DNA of 64,000 nucleotides from a virus. The notes beneath the pieces are model-generated. The model saw only the letters and a program-made list of their open reading frames with translations, was not told the origin of the DNA and searched no databases. Location of the stretch: IMG/VR virus record IMGVR_UViG_3300037323_000212, positions 1 to 64,000 of that record; one strand, 5' to 3'. Position numbers and translations under genes: made by a program. Every line of letters begins with the position of its first letter. Within the stretch, counting starts at the first letter, position 1. Below are positions 26,539 through 35,093 of the stretch, piece by piece.

Positions 26539-27444
26539 ATGTTGGAATTTTTGTTGATAAGTGGTCGCTCAGCGGCGCTGGGTAATGTCTCGGGATTTGC
26601 GCTGTTTGGGGGTGGGCGCGCTGCCACCAGCACCGCTGTCACCGACCGCTACACGTACGCGAGCCACACGGTGGCAGCGGGTACCGCACTGGGCACGGGA
26701 CGGTACAGTTTGGCTGCCACGGGCAACAGCACACTCGGGGTGTTTGGTGGCGGGCACACGGGCAGCGCTATCACCGCTGTCACCGACCGCTACACGTACG
26801 CGAGCCACGCGAGAACAGCGGGCACGTCATTGGGCACAGCACGGAACGCTTTGGCTGCCACGGGCAACAGCACACTCGGGGTGTTTGGGGGTGGGGCTGC
26901 TGCCACCAACACCGCTGTCACCGAGCGCTACACGTACGCGAGCCACGCGGTGGCGGCGGGCACGTCACTGGGCACAGCACGGCACGCTCTAACTGCCACG
27001 GGCAACAGCACGCTGGGGCTGTTTGGCGGTGGGCGCGCTGCCACCAGCACCGCTGTCACCGACCGCTACACGTACGCGAGCCACGCGGTGGCAGCGGGCA
27101 CGGCATTGGGCACAGCACGGTACTATTTGGCTGCCACGGGCAACAGCACACTCGGGGTGTTTGGGGGTGGGTACACGGACAGCGTTTTCACCGCTGTCAC
27201 CGACCGCTACACGTACGCGAGCAACTCGACAGTGGCTGGCACGTCACTGGGCACGGCTCGATCTGATCTGGCTGCCACGGGCAACAGCACACTCGGGGTG
27301 TTTGGGGGTGGATGGACTGGCAGCGCTAACACCGCTGTCACCGACCGCTACACGTACGCGAGCAACACGGTGGCAGCGGGCACGGCACTGATCACGGCAC
27401 GGCACCGTTTGGCTGCCTCCTCCTCCTCCCCAGGTGGCTTCTAA
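26539..27444 (+). CDS. Six-bladed kelch beta-propeller protein, copy 2
   Basis: 301 residues, ATG at 26539. The lead (MLEFLLISGRSAALG...), six kelch blades and SSSPGGF end match copy 1, though blade order and loop residues differ (H for N after YTYAS in most blades). The leader is also conserved: TTTAAACTTTGGA(T/G)AAGAAAC precedes both ATGs. Thus the duplicated unit includes the ribosome site and probably the promoter. With copy 1 it forms an inverted pair whose 5' ends face each other across about 3.8 kb. Likely an exposed virion part; function inferred. Confidence 0.75.
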   Translation: MLEFLLISGRSAALGNVSGFALFGGGRAATSTAVTDRYTYASHTVAAGTALGTGRYSLAATGNSTLGVFGGGHTGSAITAVTDRYTYASHARTAGTSLGTARNALAATGNSTLGVFGGGAAATNTAVTERYTYASHAVAAGTSLGTARHALTATGNSTLGLFGGGRAATSTAVTDRYTYASHAVAAGTALGTARYYLAATGNSTLGVFGGGYTDSVFTAVTDRYTYASNSTVAGTSLGTARSDLAATGNSTLGVFGGGWTGSANTAVTDRYTYASNTVAAGTALITARHRLAASSSSPGGF

Positions 27445-27489
27445 GCCCCTCAATGAAATAAGAAATTTACAACACAAAATAAAAACAGC

Positions 27490-27525
27490 ATAAAACCCAG
27501 CGCCTATCAGGGCGCTGGGTTTTAT
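27490..27525. terminator. Bidirectional terminator
   Basis: ATAAAACCCAGCGCC paired to GGCGCTGGGTTTTAT with a 6-nt loop, between the convergent kelch copy 2 and helicase genes. T or A tracts flank both sides. Confidence 0.8.
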
Positions 27526-27531
27526 ATGCCG

Positions 27532-29058
27532 TCAAACCACAGCACCCGTGAAGATGTCGTGGTAGGACTTGGCGCGCTCTTTGAGCATCGTGACTTTCTT
27601 GCCGTGGTACTCCAAGTGCTTGGGGATGTCGGTGCACACAAAATAGTAAAACGTCGTGGGGTGGTCTTTCAGGTCTCTGAGGCGCCCCAAGCCCTGCACG
27701 TTGGACTGCTCGCTTGCAATGGCGGTCGTTAAGATCACGGTCGTTAAATCCGGGATGTCAACCGCCGTGCCCGCTGACAGCAGGGTCGTGAAAACGATGT
27801 CCGAGTCAAAGAGGTTTTGATAGTCATCGTCTTCTACGTAGCGCCTTACCCGAAGCGCACCCAAGCGGTGCTCAAAGTGCTCGGTGAGCAGCGTGCACAT
27901 GGCAATGGAGGCAGCAAACACCAGCAGCTTTTTCTTGGGTCGGGTGATGCTCAAGAAGCTCATCTCAATCAACTGCTCAATCAGCTTGAAGTAGTTGGCC
28001 TTGGTGGGTGGGTGGCGCATAATGGATTTCTCCAGCGCCCCGTGAGAATACCCCCGACCACCGTACTCCTCGGTGCGTATGCTCTCAGGCTTGGCCAAGC
28101 GGTAGTGCACCGCGTAGGCATCGATGTAGCGGTGCAGCGCCATCCCCGCGTAGCGCTCGCTGCGTGGGAACACCATCTCGTACATCTTGACCAAAAACGG
28201 GTCGCTGTTGATCAAGGTGGCTGAGAGCGCAATGGAGCGCGCCACGTTGGAGTACAGCTCGAGCTTCACGTTAAAATGCCAGTCCAAATGAATCTCGTCA
28301 ACCAGTTTCACCCCCACCCCGAGCAGCTCAAAGAGCTGCTCGGGCACGCACGCATAACCCATGTCCAGTGTGTCGTTGCGGTACTTCTCGTACAACTTGA
28401 TCCAGTTCTGGTGCGTCTTGTTGCTGAGGATGATCACCTTTTGCGTGACCAGTCCTTCTTTGGCCAGCATCAAAAGCGCCATCAGTTGGCTGGAGCCCCG
28501 AATGACGACAATGTCTTTAGGCTCGATGTCGTAGGTCTTGATCACATCATCGACCCATTTTTCGATGTACATGGGCTTGATGATGATGGCAAAGCGCTTG
28601 CCGTAAGCGGCCAGCGCTTGGAGAGCCACAAACGATTTGCCTTTGCCTGTTTGCAGGTCCACGAACTTGCTCACAGGCAGCGGTGTGGCCAAGTAGTCCA
28701 GAACGGGCAGCTGGTAGTCCCTGGGGACCCACTGGGGCTTGACGACAAACTCAGCGTCCACACCCTCTGGCGTGGGGAGTGTCTCCCAAGACACCAAGCC
28801 CCGGTCGATTTGGTTCTCAATTAAGAACTGCTTGAACTTGGGCAGGGTGTTGATGTGAAAGCGAAACTCACCCCTGTCCTCGGTGGCCACGGCAAACACC
28901 CGCAGGCCCACGCGTTGGTACTGCCCGCGCTGCTGAACAAACCCGTACTGCACAAAGTTGCGTGCAAACTGAGAGCACAACCACTTGCCTCTGGCAGACA
29001 GGTTAAAGGCGCAGTAGCCGTGGGAATACACTTTGACACTCAGGTGCTGTGTGCTCAT
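27532..29058 (-). CDS. SF2 DNA/RNA helicase (UvsW-like)
   Basis: 508 residues, ATG at 29058 with AAGGAG upstream. Superfamily 2 motifs in order: Q-like region RDYQ before motif I; Walker A LQTGKGKS (about residue 141); DEIH box VDEIHLDW (about 258); SAT in ALSATLI; and motif VI QGLGRLRD near residue 460. The pattern suits UvsW-type phage helicases that remodel branched DNA or R-loops during recombination and replication. The N-terminal 110 residues form a separate domain. It lies at the end of a leftward set with the RNA polymerase genes, separated by a terminator. Confidence 0.88.
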   Translation of the reverse strand: MSTQHLSVKVYSHGYCAFNLSARGKWLCSQFARNFVQYGFVQQRGQYQRVGLRVFAVATEDRGEFRFHINTLPKFKQFLIENQIDRGLVSWETLPTPEGVDAEFVVKPQWVPRDYQLPVLDYLATPLPVSKFVDLQTGKGKSFVALQALAAYGKRFAIIIKPMYIEKWVDDVIKTYDIEPKDIVVIRGSSQLMALLMLAKEGLVTQKVIILSNKTHQNWIKLYEKYRNDTLDMGYACVPEQLFELLGVGVKLVDEIHLDWHFNVKLELYSNVARSIALSATLINSDPFLVKMYEMVFPRSERYAGMALHRYIDAYAVHYRLAKPESIRTEEYGGRGYSHGALEKSIMRHPPTKANYFKLIEQLIEMSFLSITRPKKKLLVFAASIAMCTLLTEHFEHRLGALRVRRYVEDDDYQNLFDSDIVFTTLLSAGTAVDIPDLTTVILTTAIASEQSNVQGLGRLRDLKDHPTTFYYFVCTDIPKHLEYHGKKVTMLKERAKSYHDIFTGAVV

Positions 29059-29170
29059 AAAAAGAACTCCTTAAAATCCCTCAATCCAAGGGTACACCCC
29101 ATAGCGCGGGACACTTATTTTACCCGCCAATCAATCCACTGTTTAAGCTCCTTGTAAAAAACAAAATAAA

Positions 29171-29214
29171 GCCCCACACCCCCTTCGGCTTGATTGCCTA
29201 AGGGGGTGTGGGGC
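29171..29214. terminator. Hairpin terminator after beta' C gene
   Basis: 15-bp stem GCCCCACACCCCCTT paired to AAGGGGGTGTGGGGC seven nt past the stop of the beta' C gene, followed on the minus strand by TTTATTTTGTTTTTT. Confidence 0.85.
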
Positions 29215-29220
29215 CAGGGG

Positions 29221-29622
29221 TTAAAGGGTGCTTTGACCCAGTACCTCGTAGGGCATCAGCACCGCGTCCATGATGTGGTCGGGGCGGTTTTTGTTGCAAA
29301 AGTTGCTGGCTGAGGTAAACGCCACCAAGTGACCTTGGTAGCCCATTGTGGCCGACATGCTGCGGCACTCCAAGATCTTTCGCATGACACCCACGCCTGA
29401 CTCCGTCCAGGGCTTGGGCAAGCTGTAGTCGCCCTTGGTGGCAGACACCACCATCGAGCTGTACAAGATCACCTCCAGAATAGCCAAGTTGATGCTCATT
29501 CGGTGGTTGACCAAGTCGTAGAACTCAATCAGCATGGAGCCTGGGTGCACAACCTCGCTTCGGGTCTCCAACTCATCGACCGTGGCCTCCAGCATGGCGG
29601 CGATTTCCGATGTGTTCAACAC
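29221..29622 (-). CDS. RNA polymerase beta' C-terminal subunit (second copy), exon 2
   Basis: The last 133 residues, following a splice that joins ...MSQHQS to VLNTSEIAAML. It corresponds to the extreme C-terminal part of beta' (the region after the zinc-like and jaw blocks) and holds a conserved-looking SMSATMGYQGH...NRPDHIMD block. The plain frame begins after a stop in the intron, so it would look like a separate gene without splicing. Confidence 0.8.
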   Translation of the reverse strand: MLNTSEIAAMLEATVDELETRSEVVHPGSMLIEFYDLVNHRMSINLAILEVILYSSMVVSATKGDYSLPKPWTESGVGVMRKILECRSMSATMGYQGHLVAFTSASNFCNKNRPDHIMDAVLMPYEVLGQSTL

Positions 29623-30267
29623 CGCGCGTTAAGCGGTGCCCGTTTGCTCGAGGTCTCACGACCGGGAGTACTGCTGCAGGGTTTCCCTGCATGTCCAGAC
29701 TATATCTTCACCCGTCTCGTTAGAGCGAGGGTGCTTCCTGTTTCGACTCACTTGAGTCTACTGACCCCACGGTCATAGTCGTTGAACCTTTCCCATGCCT
29801 TTCGGTTTAGGGACTTGGCTGCTAAAGGGGACCTTAGGTCCCACGGTTGCCCATTGTAACATCCACTCTTTGTTAGACTGTCGACGCCTGCTTTCGCAAC
29901 GCCTGTAGTAGAGCAGCTTTAGGGGTTTCCAGCAGTTAAAGAAGTTACACTGCCGCATTTCGGCGGCAGGAAGCATGATTACAGTAACGTTAAGTTCTCT
30001 TTCAATTCCCAATCCCCTAATGGAAGACTGTTTTCAATCCTAGACTTAACTATGTGGTACGACGTATTAAAGGTTGACATAACCGCCTCCAATGAAGGAA
30101 ACATCATCGTCTCGCCAGTTATTGTTAAGTCGCTAGGGGTTCCATTGCTTTTGCAAAGTTGGGAATTGAGAGAAACGATATAGTTGTGGTTTCCAGGGAT
30201 TTTTTTGAACATGTCAATCCTTTAAGAGTTACTCCCACTATATCTCAAAACATCACAATAATTCTTT
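29623..30267 (-). ncRNA. Group I intron in beta' C gene, with small ORF
   Basis: 645 nt, the longest intron here. On the minus strand: P element near 29940 (AACTGCTGGAAACCCC), Q-like AGCAGCCAAG near 29815, R GGTTCAACGACTATGACC near 29780, and S AAGATATAGTCTGG near 29705. It starts after T (…CACCAAAGT) and ends in G before GTGTTGAAC. The extra length is at the 5' side and carries the 77-codon frame. Confidence 0.85.
29979..30212 (-). CDS. Intron-encoded remnant of a homing endonuclease (NUMOD part only)
   Basis: 77 residues, starting 55 nt inside the intron. IPGNHNYIVSLNSQ resembles the NUMOD4-type N-terminus also seen in the 467-residue HNH enzyme (IPTFPDYEIAPNG). FPSLEAVMSTFNTSYHIV resembles a NUMOD1 helix-turn-helix. 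The HNH nuclease core is missing, so it cannot cut as read. It may be a decayed endonuclease, or a small DNA- or RNA-binding protein kept for splicing or regulation. AT-richer than its surroundings, consistent with recent arrival. Confidence 0.6.
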   Translation of the reverse strand: MFKKIPGNHNYIVSLNSQLCKSNGTPSDLTITGETMMFPSLEAVMSTFNTSYHIVKSRIENSLPLGDWELKENLTLL

Positions 30268-31905
30268 ACTTTGGTGCTGGGACATGTTAAAGTGGCGCAT
30301 GGGCAGCACCAAAATGGGCTGGGTGTAGTCCCAGCCCTCCATGTCAAACTCGTAGTTGTTCTCCTTTGTCACCGTCCAGCCCACCTCCTTGATGTGTTTG
30401 AGCAGCCGGTGGGTCATGCTCGCTTTGCGCTTGTTGACCTGCACCGTGAGCGGCTCCAGCCTGTCTTCCTTGTCTCCGCCCACAAACAGATACACCTCAT
30501 CGAACTCACTGATGCGAGCCAAGTTCAGGCTGCTCACGTCATCGACGACTTTTAGGTCCGCCAAGCCCAGCACCTGGTCTGCTTGGACGATCAGGCGCAC
30601 GCGCTTTTTCTTAAGCGACTCGTGCAAGCAGTACGCGTTGCCGTTGCCCGCCACCGTCAGGTACTTCTTGGCGTTGCTGTCGAGCGTAATGCCCACGACC
30701 GTTGAGCTGCCAATAAAGTGCTTGGTCGACAAGATGATCTGGCCCAGCGCAGACGTCATGGCCACGCACGTGATGTGTCCCAAGTTGGAGTTGACCGGCA
30801 CAGCTTCACTCGCTTGCCCGAAGCACACCTCACAGATGCCGTAAGGGTCGGGGTGCGCGCACCCCGCCACAACACTGCGCAGCTTGATCGTCTTGCCCAA
30901 GAGGTGCGTGTCGTCTTCGCTTACGATTTTAAGGGTGTCTGTCTCCTCATCCAAGTAGTACTTGCCCGCGATGTTTTTCAAGTCACTGTCACCCACCTTG
31001 GCACCCGACTCGTCACAGCGCAGCCCGCGCACGTTCCACAGCAAATACTCCTTGCTCCCGCAGTCCCCCAGGTGCAAGTTGCGAACGTTTTGACACACGA
31101 GCTGCTGGCGCCGTGAGAAGTACTCGGACTGCTGCAGGGGCTCCGTTGAGTTGATCAGTGCGATGGCGGCTGTGCGCGACTCCAGCATGGAGTCGTACAA
31201 ACTGCGCAGGCCCTGGATGAAGCCGCGCTTGACAGGCTGCTTGAACAGCTCTGAGTCGATGTCGGTTAAAAACCCCCTGGTCGCCAAGCAGTTCAGCGCC
31301 TGAGCGGGACGAGCCAGTCCAGAGCGAATGGTCTTCACCAGGGAGTTGCCGGGCAGCTGGTCGTCCTCTGAGATCAGCTGCAAAATAGCGTCACTGACCG
31401 AGGAGATGCCTTTCTCGGTGGGCACCAGGGCGGCAAAAGCCGCCTTCACGCGGGGGTGGGTGGAGATTTGGATAAAGTCCATAATATCCAAACTCGTCAC
31501 GTACGCCTCCAGGCGGTACGAGAGGTCGTTGTAGATCGTGTTGGTGATCTCATACGACATGCGACTCAGCACATCGAGCAGCTCGGTGCGGTTGGCGCAC
31601 TGGTGTTTGTAGGTGTCGTAGACGCTCAGCCTGGCGTTGTTGATCAACTCCAGGTGGGTGCCAACGCCTGAGCGCCCCTCTTTGATGATGCTTTTGACGT
31701 GATGGCGCATCAGCAAGGGCGCCTGTGGGTACGCCCGGTGGTAGTCCCAAGCGTACGAGGAGTAGAGTGTCTCCTTGTCGTTGGTTGCGAATTCGCCGTC
31801 ATCCATCACGAGGGCAAAGTTGCTCTGTGGCAACTTTGCCCACAGCTGCTCTGTGGTGAAGGCCAGGAGCGCGCGCGCGGGAATGCGTTGCAAGGTGGTG
31901 ATCAA
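30268..31905 (-). CDS. RNA polymerase beta' C-terminal subunit (second copy), exon 1
   Basis: Encodes 546 residues of a 679-residue spliced product. It has a bridge-helix-like IRSGLARPAQALNCLATRGF, a trigger-loop-like KRGFIQGLRSLYDSMLESRT, the LHLGDCGS block equivalent to bacterial EDDCG, a GICEVCFGQ zinc-like site and an ITCVAMTSALGQ block equivalent to the IAAQSIGE region. The first codon is TTG at 31905, preceded by GAGGAA at good spacing; no ATG is near. This is the second of two beta' C types in the window, so a second RNA polymerase exists. It sits just downstream of the beta C gene, as expected for one transcription complex. Confidence 0.87.
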
Positions 31906-31963
31906 GATTGGTTCCTCTATGGTCTTGTTGCACAGGCGGTCGGTTGATCGACCGCCTGTGTGT

Positions 31964-32932
31964 TTACTGAGTCACGTGCCCGAGCCCGCGCACCGTGTAG
32001 TTCACATTGGGCTTGTACGCCTCGTAGCGAAACCGAAAGCCACTCACACTCAAGAAGTGGTGGCACAAGGACACGGGCTTGGAGCCGCCCAGTGGAGTGA
32101 GCCTTCGGTCAATCAGCCTGGGTATGTTGCACGGCTTGTTGCTTACCAAGATGGTCCTCACAATGCTCTTGTGGGTCTTGGGGTTGTTGTTGCGGTCCAT
32201 CAACTCCGCCACAAAGAGCGGGCCCACGTAAGACACGTAGATGCGCACCTCTGCCTCACCCGCTCCTCGAACGGGCTGGGGTCGGTAGGGCTTGGAGTAC
32301 TTATCAGCCTTGGTCACAGGTGCCAGCACGCCAAAGTGCTGCAGCTTGCCCGAGGACACGGCACTCCAGTCGTCTCCTGTTTTCTCCAGCAAGATGAAGT
32401 ACATGCCCGCGATGCGCACCTTGTCTTTGGTCACCACGCGCGCGCCTGAGTTGCCCACGTAGCTCACCGGCCCCCACAGGGGCTGGTAGTGCTGCTCGAG
32501 CTGCAGCACAATGTCCTCGGACTCGGGTTGGTTGTTGGTGGGCAGGAAAATCGTAATCCCTCTCTCTACGATGTGACTCAGGTACTCAATGGGTTCTTCT
32601 CGGATGTTCTCCGGGGTGAACCAGTTGTGCATCCGAGGCGACAAAATGGCGTAGTAGCCCATCAGGTAGTCCCAGGCCTGGCTCACCAGCACGGGAGACA
32701 GGTTTTGCAGGTGCGTGAGCGCCTTGTGTGCGCGCATGCTGGTGGAAATGCTCAGCGTTGCGCACAGGCGCTTGTAGGTGTCTCGGCTGCACGCGTTGTA
32801 GTACTGCTCGTACAGGCGGCCCAAGTTCATGCGACCAATCGTTGAGTTCGGGTCGAACACAACGTCAGCTCGGTTGCCGTGCTCATCGATGGGCATTTGG
32901 TCCTCATCGACGACTTGACAGATCACGGCTTT
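31964..32932 (-). CDS. RNA polymerase beta C-terminal subunit, exon 2
   Basis: 322 residues. Begins KAVICQVV, then DQMPIDEHGNRADVVFDPNS and IGRMNLGRLYEQ, which match the beta MPYDENG...NPLGVPSRMNIGQ region near the active site. A later GEAEVRIYVSYVGPLFVAE block matches beta E(M/V)W(A/S)LEAYGA. The initial K completes HGGK when joined to exon 1. E. coli beta Lys1073 is the counterpart (HGNK). Confidence 0.87.
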   Translation of the reverse strand, partial: KAVICQVVDEDQMPIDEHGNRADVVFDPNSTIGRMNLGRLYEQYYNACSRDTYKRLCATLSISTSMRAHKALTHLQNLSPVLVSQAWDYLMGYYAILSPRMHNWFTPENIREEPIEYLSHIVERGITIFLPTNNQPESEDIVLQLEQHYQPLWGPVSYVGNSGARVVTKDKVRIAGMYFILLEKTGDDWSAVSSGKLQHFGVLAPVTKADKYSKPYRPQPVRGAGEAEVRIYVSYVGPLFVAELMDRNNNPKTHKSIVRTILVSNKPCNIPRLIDRRLTPLGGSKPVSLCHHFLSVSGFRFRYEAYKPNVNYTVRGLGHVTQ

Positions 32933-33381
32933 CCTGTTGTCCAGTGAGTTCTGCTAACTCACCCGGTGTGCTGATTGACACCCGCCTGTGGCTTTCCCAC
33001 AGGAGCAGACTATATCTTCATCCCCGGTTGTTGCGTCTAAGCAACTCGCGGTAGGATGCTTCCCATTTCGGGGCTCATGCCCCTACACCGTGGTAAGCGG
33101 TTAGTCGTTGAACCTTACCCGTGCGCGCTGTGTATCACTGCGCGCGTGCGGGTCTTGGCTGCGGATTACCCACATCTTTATCTTTGTTACCGTACCTGAA
33201 TGATTGGTTCAGCCGCCAAAAGGTTTCCCAGTTTGGTTTGGTAGATAAAGCGCTAGAGGATTTTCCCGTCAGTTAAAGAAGTTTGTCTTTGGCCATTACT
33301 GGCCAAAGAGGCTGGCTTAAGTGAGTGCTTGGGCGCCGGTGCGAGGTGAGTCGCTCGGCACAAAGTCTCCACTCAATTTCA
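32933..33381 (-). ncRNA. Group I intron in beta gene
   Basis: 449 nt, no long frame. On the minus strand: P element AACTGACGGGAAAATCC near 33275, Q AATCCGCAGCCAAG near 33165, R GGTTCAACGACTAACC near 33113, S AAGATATAGTCTGC near 33018, and the shared GTAGGGGCATGAGCCCC hairpin. Begins after the T of GGTGGT and ends in G before AAA (Lys). The 3' part is very like the 3' part of beta' N intron 2. Confidence 0.87.
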
Positions 33382-34569
33382 ACCACCATGCAGGTCAGTG
33401 AGCTTAAAGCCCGTGCCTGGTATTACGTCGTACTCAATGATGAACTCCACCCAGTAGTCATCGAGTGGGGTCTTGCGGTACATTTTGCTGACGCCTTGGC
33501 CCGTGGCCAACTCGCTCACAACCGACTGGGCTTCTACCACCAAACGGTGAAACTCAGGCGTTATTTCCAGCGCCTCTCCGCGCTGGCGGTGCAAGTCCGT
33601 CCAGATCTTCAAGATGCGCTCAAAGTACACCCGACGCGCGTCGTCGTACTTCTGGGACTGCTCGTCCATGTGATGCCCAGCGAAGTTGCGCCTGTTTAGG
33701 CCATGGTGAATCTTGATGTCCACGACCCGCCCGCCCGGGCCGTTGGCGTAGAGGGTCGTGTCAAACGCAAAGTCCACCTCACTCAAGTCGTGCACGCCTT
33801 GCTCGACAACGGCCAGCTCCAGCGGGTCGTAAGAGCGGGTTGCCATCAGCAACCCGTCGTCTCGAATGATTTGGCCGATGTCTGGATAGGCCTTGTAGTT
33901 GATGAAATTGCCCTGCTCGTCTTTGTCGCCATACAAGTTGAGCGCCAGCTTCTTGCTCCCCCACTCCGAGATGCGTGTCTCGTAGGTGCGAAAGCCCATC
34001 TTGGGCAAGAAGTTGCGGTTCACCAGCACGCCGTCCTCGGACGTGGCAGGGAGTGACATGAACGCCACGTTGCCTTGCAAGCCGTACTTGTAGTCGCCCT
34101 CATCGCTGATGGAGGGTGACTCCAGCAGCACGGAGTCCTTGGCCAGCTTAGCGCCCACCGCCACCTTGGACAGGTCTTTGCCCGCCACGTACTTAAAGCC
34201 AAAATACTGGTGATTGCTGCAGTGGTCGGTGAGGCTCACCATGCCCACGACTTTGGTGTCCACGTCCTCGTAGATGACAACCGTTTGGGGATTGACCTCG
34301 ATGCGATCTGGCCCACCCGTGTTGGCGTAGCGCTCAACCAAGTGCAGAACTTCTGCATCCACCGGGATTTTCACGTTGAACGTGTACTCACCGAACTTTC
34401 GCTCCATGCCGGTTTGAAACCGCCGCGCGGTCGAGTGGTTCAAGGTGAGCATCTGGCCCAGATGGTTTGACATCATGTGGGTGCGCGACGCGGTGTTGTG
34501 CTCCAACCAGGGATTCAAACCACACAGACCCAAGAGGTACGGGTTTAGTTGATTTTCGTTGTCTGACAT
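33382..34569 (-). CDS. RNA polymerase beta C-terminal subunit, exon 1
   Basis: 396 residues, ATG at 34569 with AAGGAAATT upstream. It holds FMSLPATSEDGVLVNRNF (counterpart of beta EDSILVSE) and ends DVIPGTGFKLTDLHGG, the counterpart of the beta GDKMAGRHGN active-site segment. Spliced length with exon 2 is 718 residues. The N-terminal half of beta is not in the window, which fits the split beta chains of phiKZ-type polymerases. The gene diverges from a small rightward gene at 34682. Confidence 0.87.
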
Positions 34570-34681
34570 AATTTCCTTTGAATTAAACGCCTGGGAGCTG
34601 TGTCAATAAAGACATGTATTGCTCAGCGCCAAGAGGGTAATGTGTGACTGAAAGATTTTTCAAATAAGACAGAGGCAACCT

Positions 34682-35032
34682 ATGCGAATAGACCGAGATA
34701 TGATCAGCGCGGGCGCAGACATCCACTACGACAAGGCGTTTCGAGACATGCTCGAGTCGCACTTGGAGTACCTGCGCGAGCACCCCAAGACCCGTACCAT
34801 CCAAGTGGACCCCCAGCGCGCGCTGGTCTATGAGGGCGACCTCTTTGGCTTCTTTCTTGAAGCGAGAATCGAGATGCAGTTGCACTGGGTGAGCATGCGG
34901 GTCAGTGGACTCTTCTCCCCCCATGACTTCACCCCCGAGACGGGCAACCTGCTCATACCCGACTCCGGTGAGCTGGAGTCGCTTCGCCAAGCACACACTG
35001 CCACGGGCCTCACGAGCCAAGGAGTGCTTTAA
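34682..35032 (+). CDS. Small conserved phage protein
   Basis: 116 residues, ATG at 34682 after AGAGGCAACCT. The only plus-strand gene in a long leftward region. It has a YEGDLFGFF...IEMQLHWVSMRVSG...LIPD core with alternating beta strands. That layout resembles small baseplate proteins of large phages, but I do not recognise a definite family. It ends 15 nt before a bidirectional terminator. Confidence 0.6.
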   Translation: MRIDRDMISAGADIHYDKAFRDMLESHLEYLREHPKTRTIQVDPQRALVYEGDLFGFFLEARIEMQLHWVSMRVSGLFSPHDFTPETGNLLIPDSGELESLRQAHTATGLTSQGVL

Positions 35033-35047
35033 AAAACAAGCACCTCC

Positions 35048-35083
35048 AAAAACCCCTAGCGCGTGGCGGCGCTAGGGGTTTTT
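35048..35083. terminator. Bidirectional terminator
   Basis: AAAAACCCCTAGCGC paired to GCGCTAGGGGTTTTT with a 6-nt loop, between convergent genes; a T tract ends the plus-strand side. Confidence 0.85.
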
Positions 35084-35093
35084 ATGCCGTGCT

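Noticed and set aside
31800-31830. Hairpin GGGCAAAGTTGC/GCAACTTTGCCC
   Set aside because: Lies inside the beta' C coding sequence near its 5' end, so it is not called a terminator, though it could affect translation.
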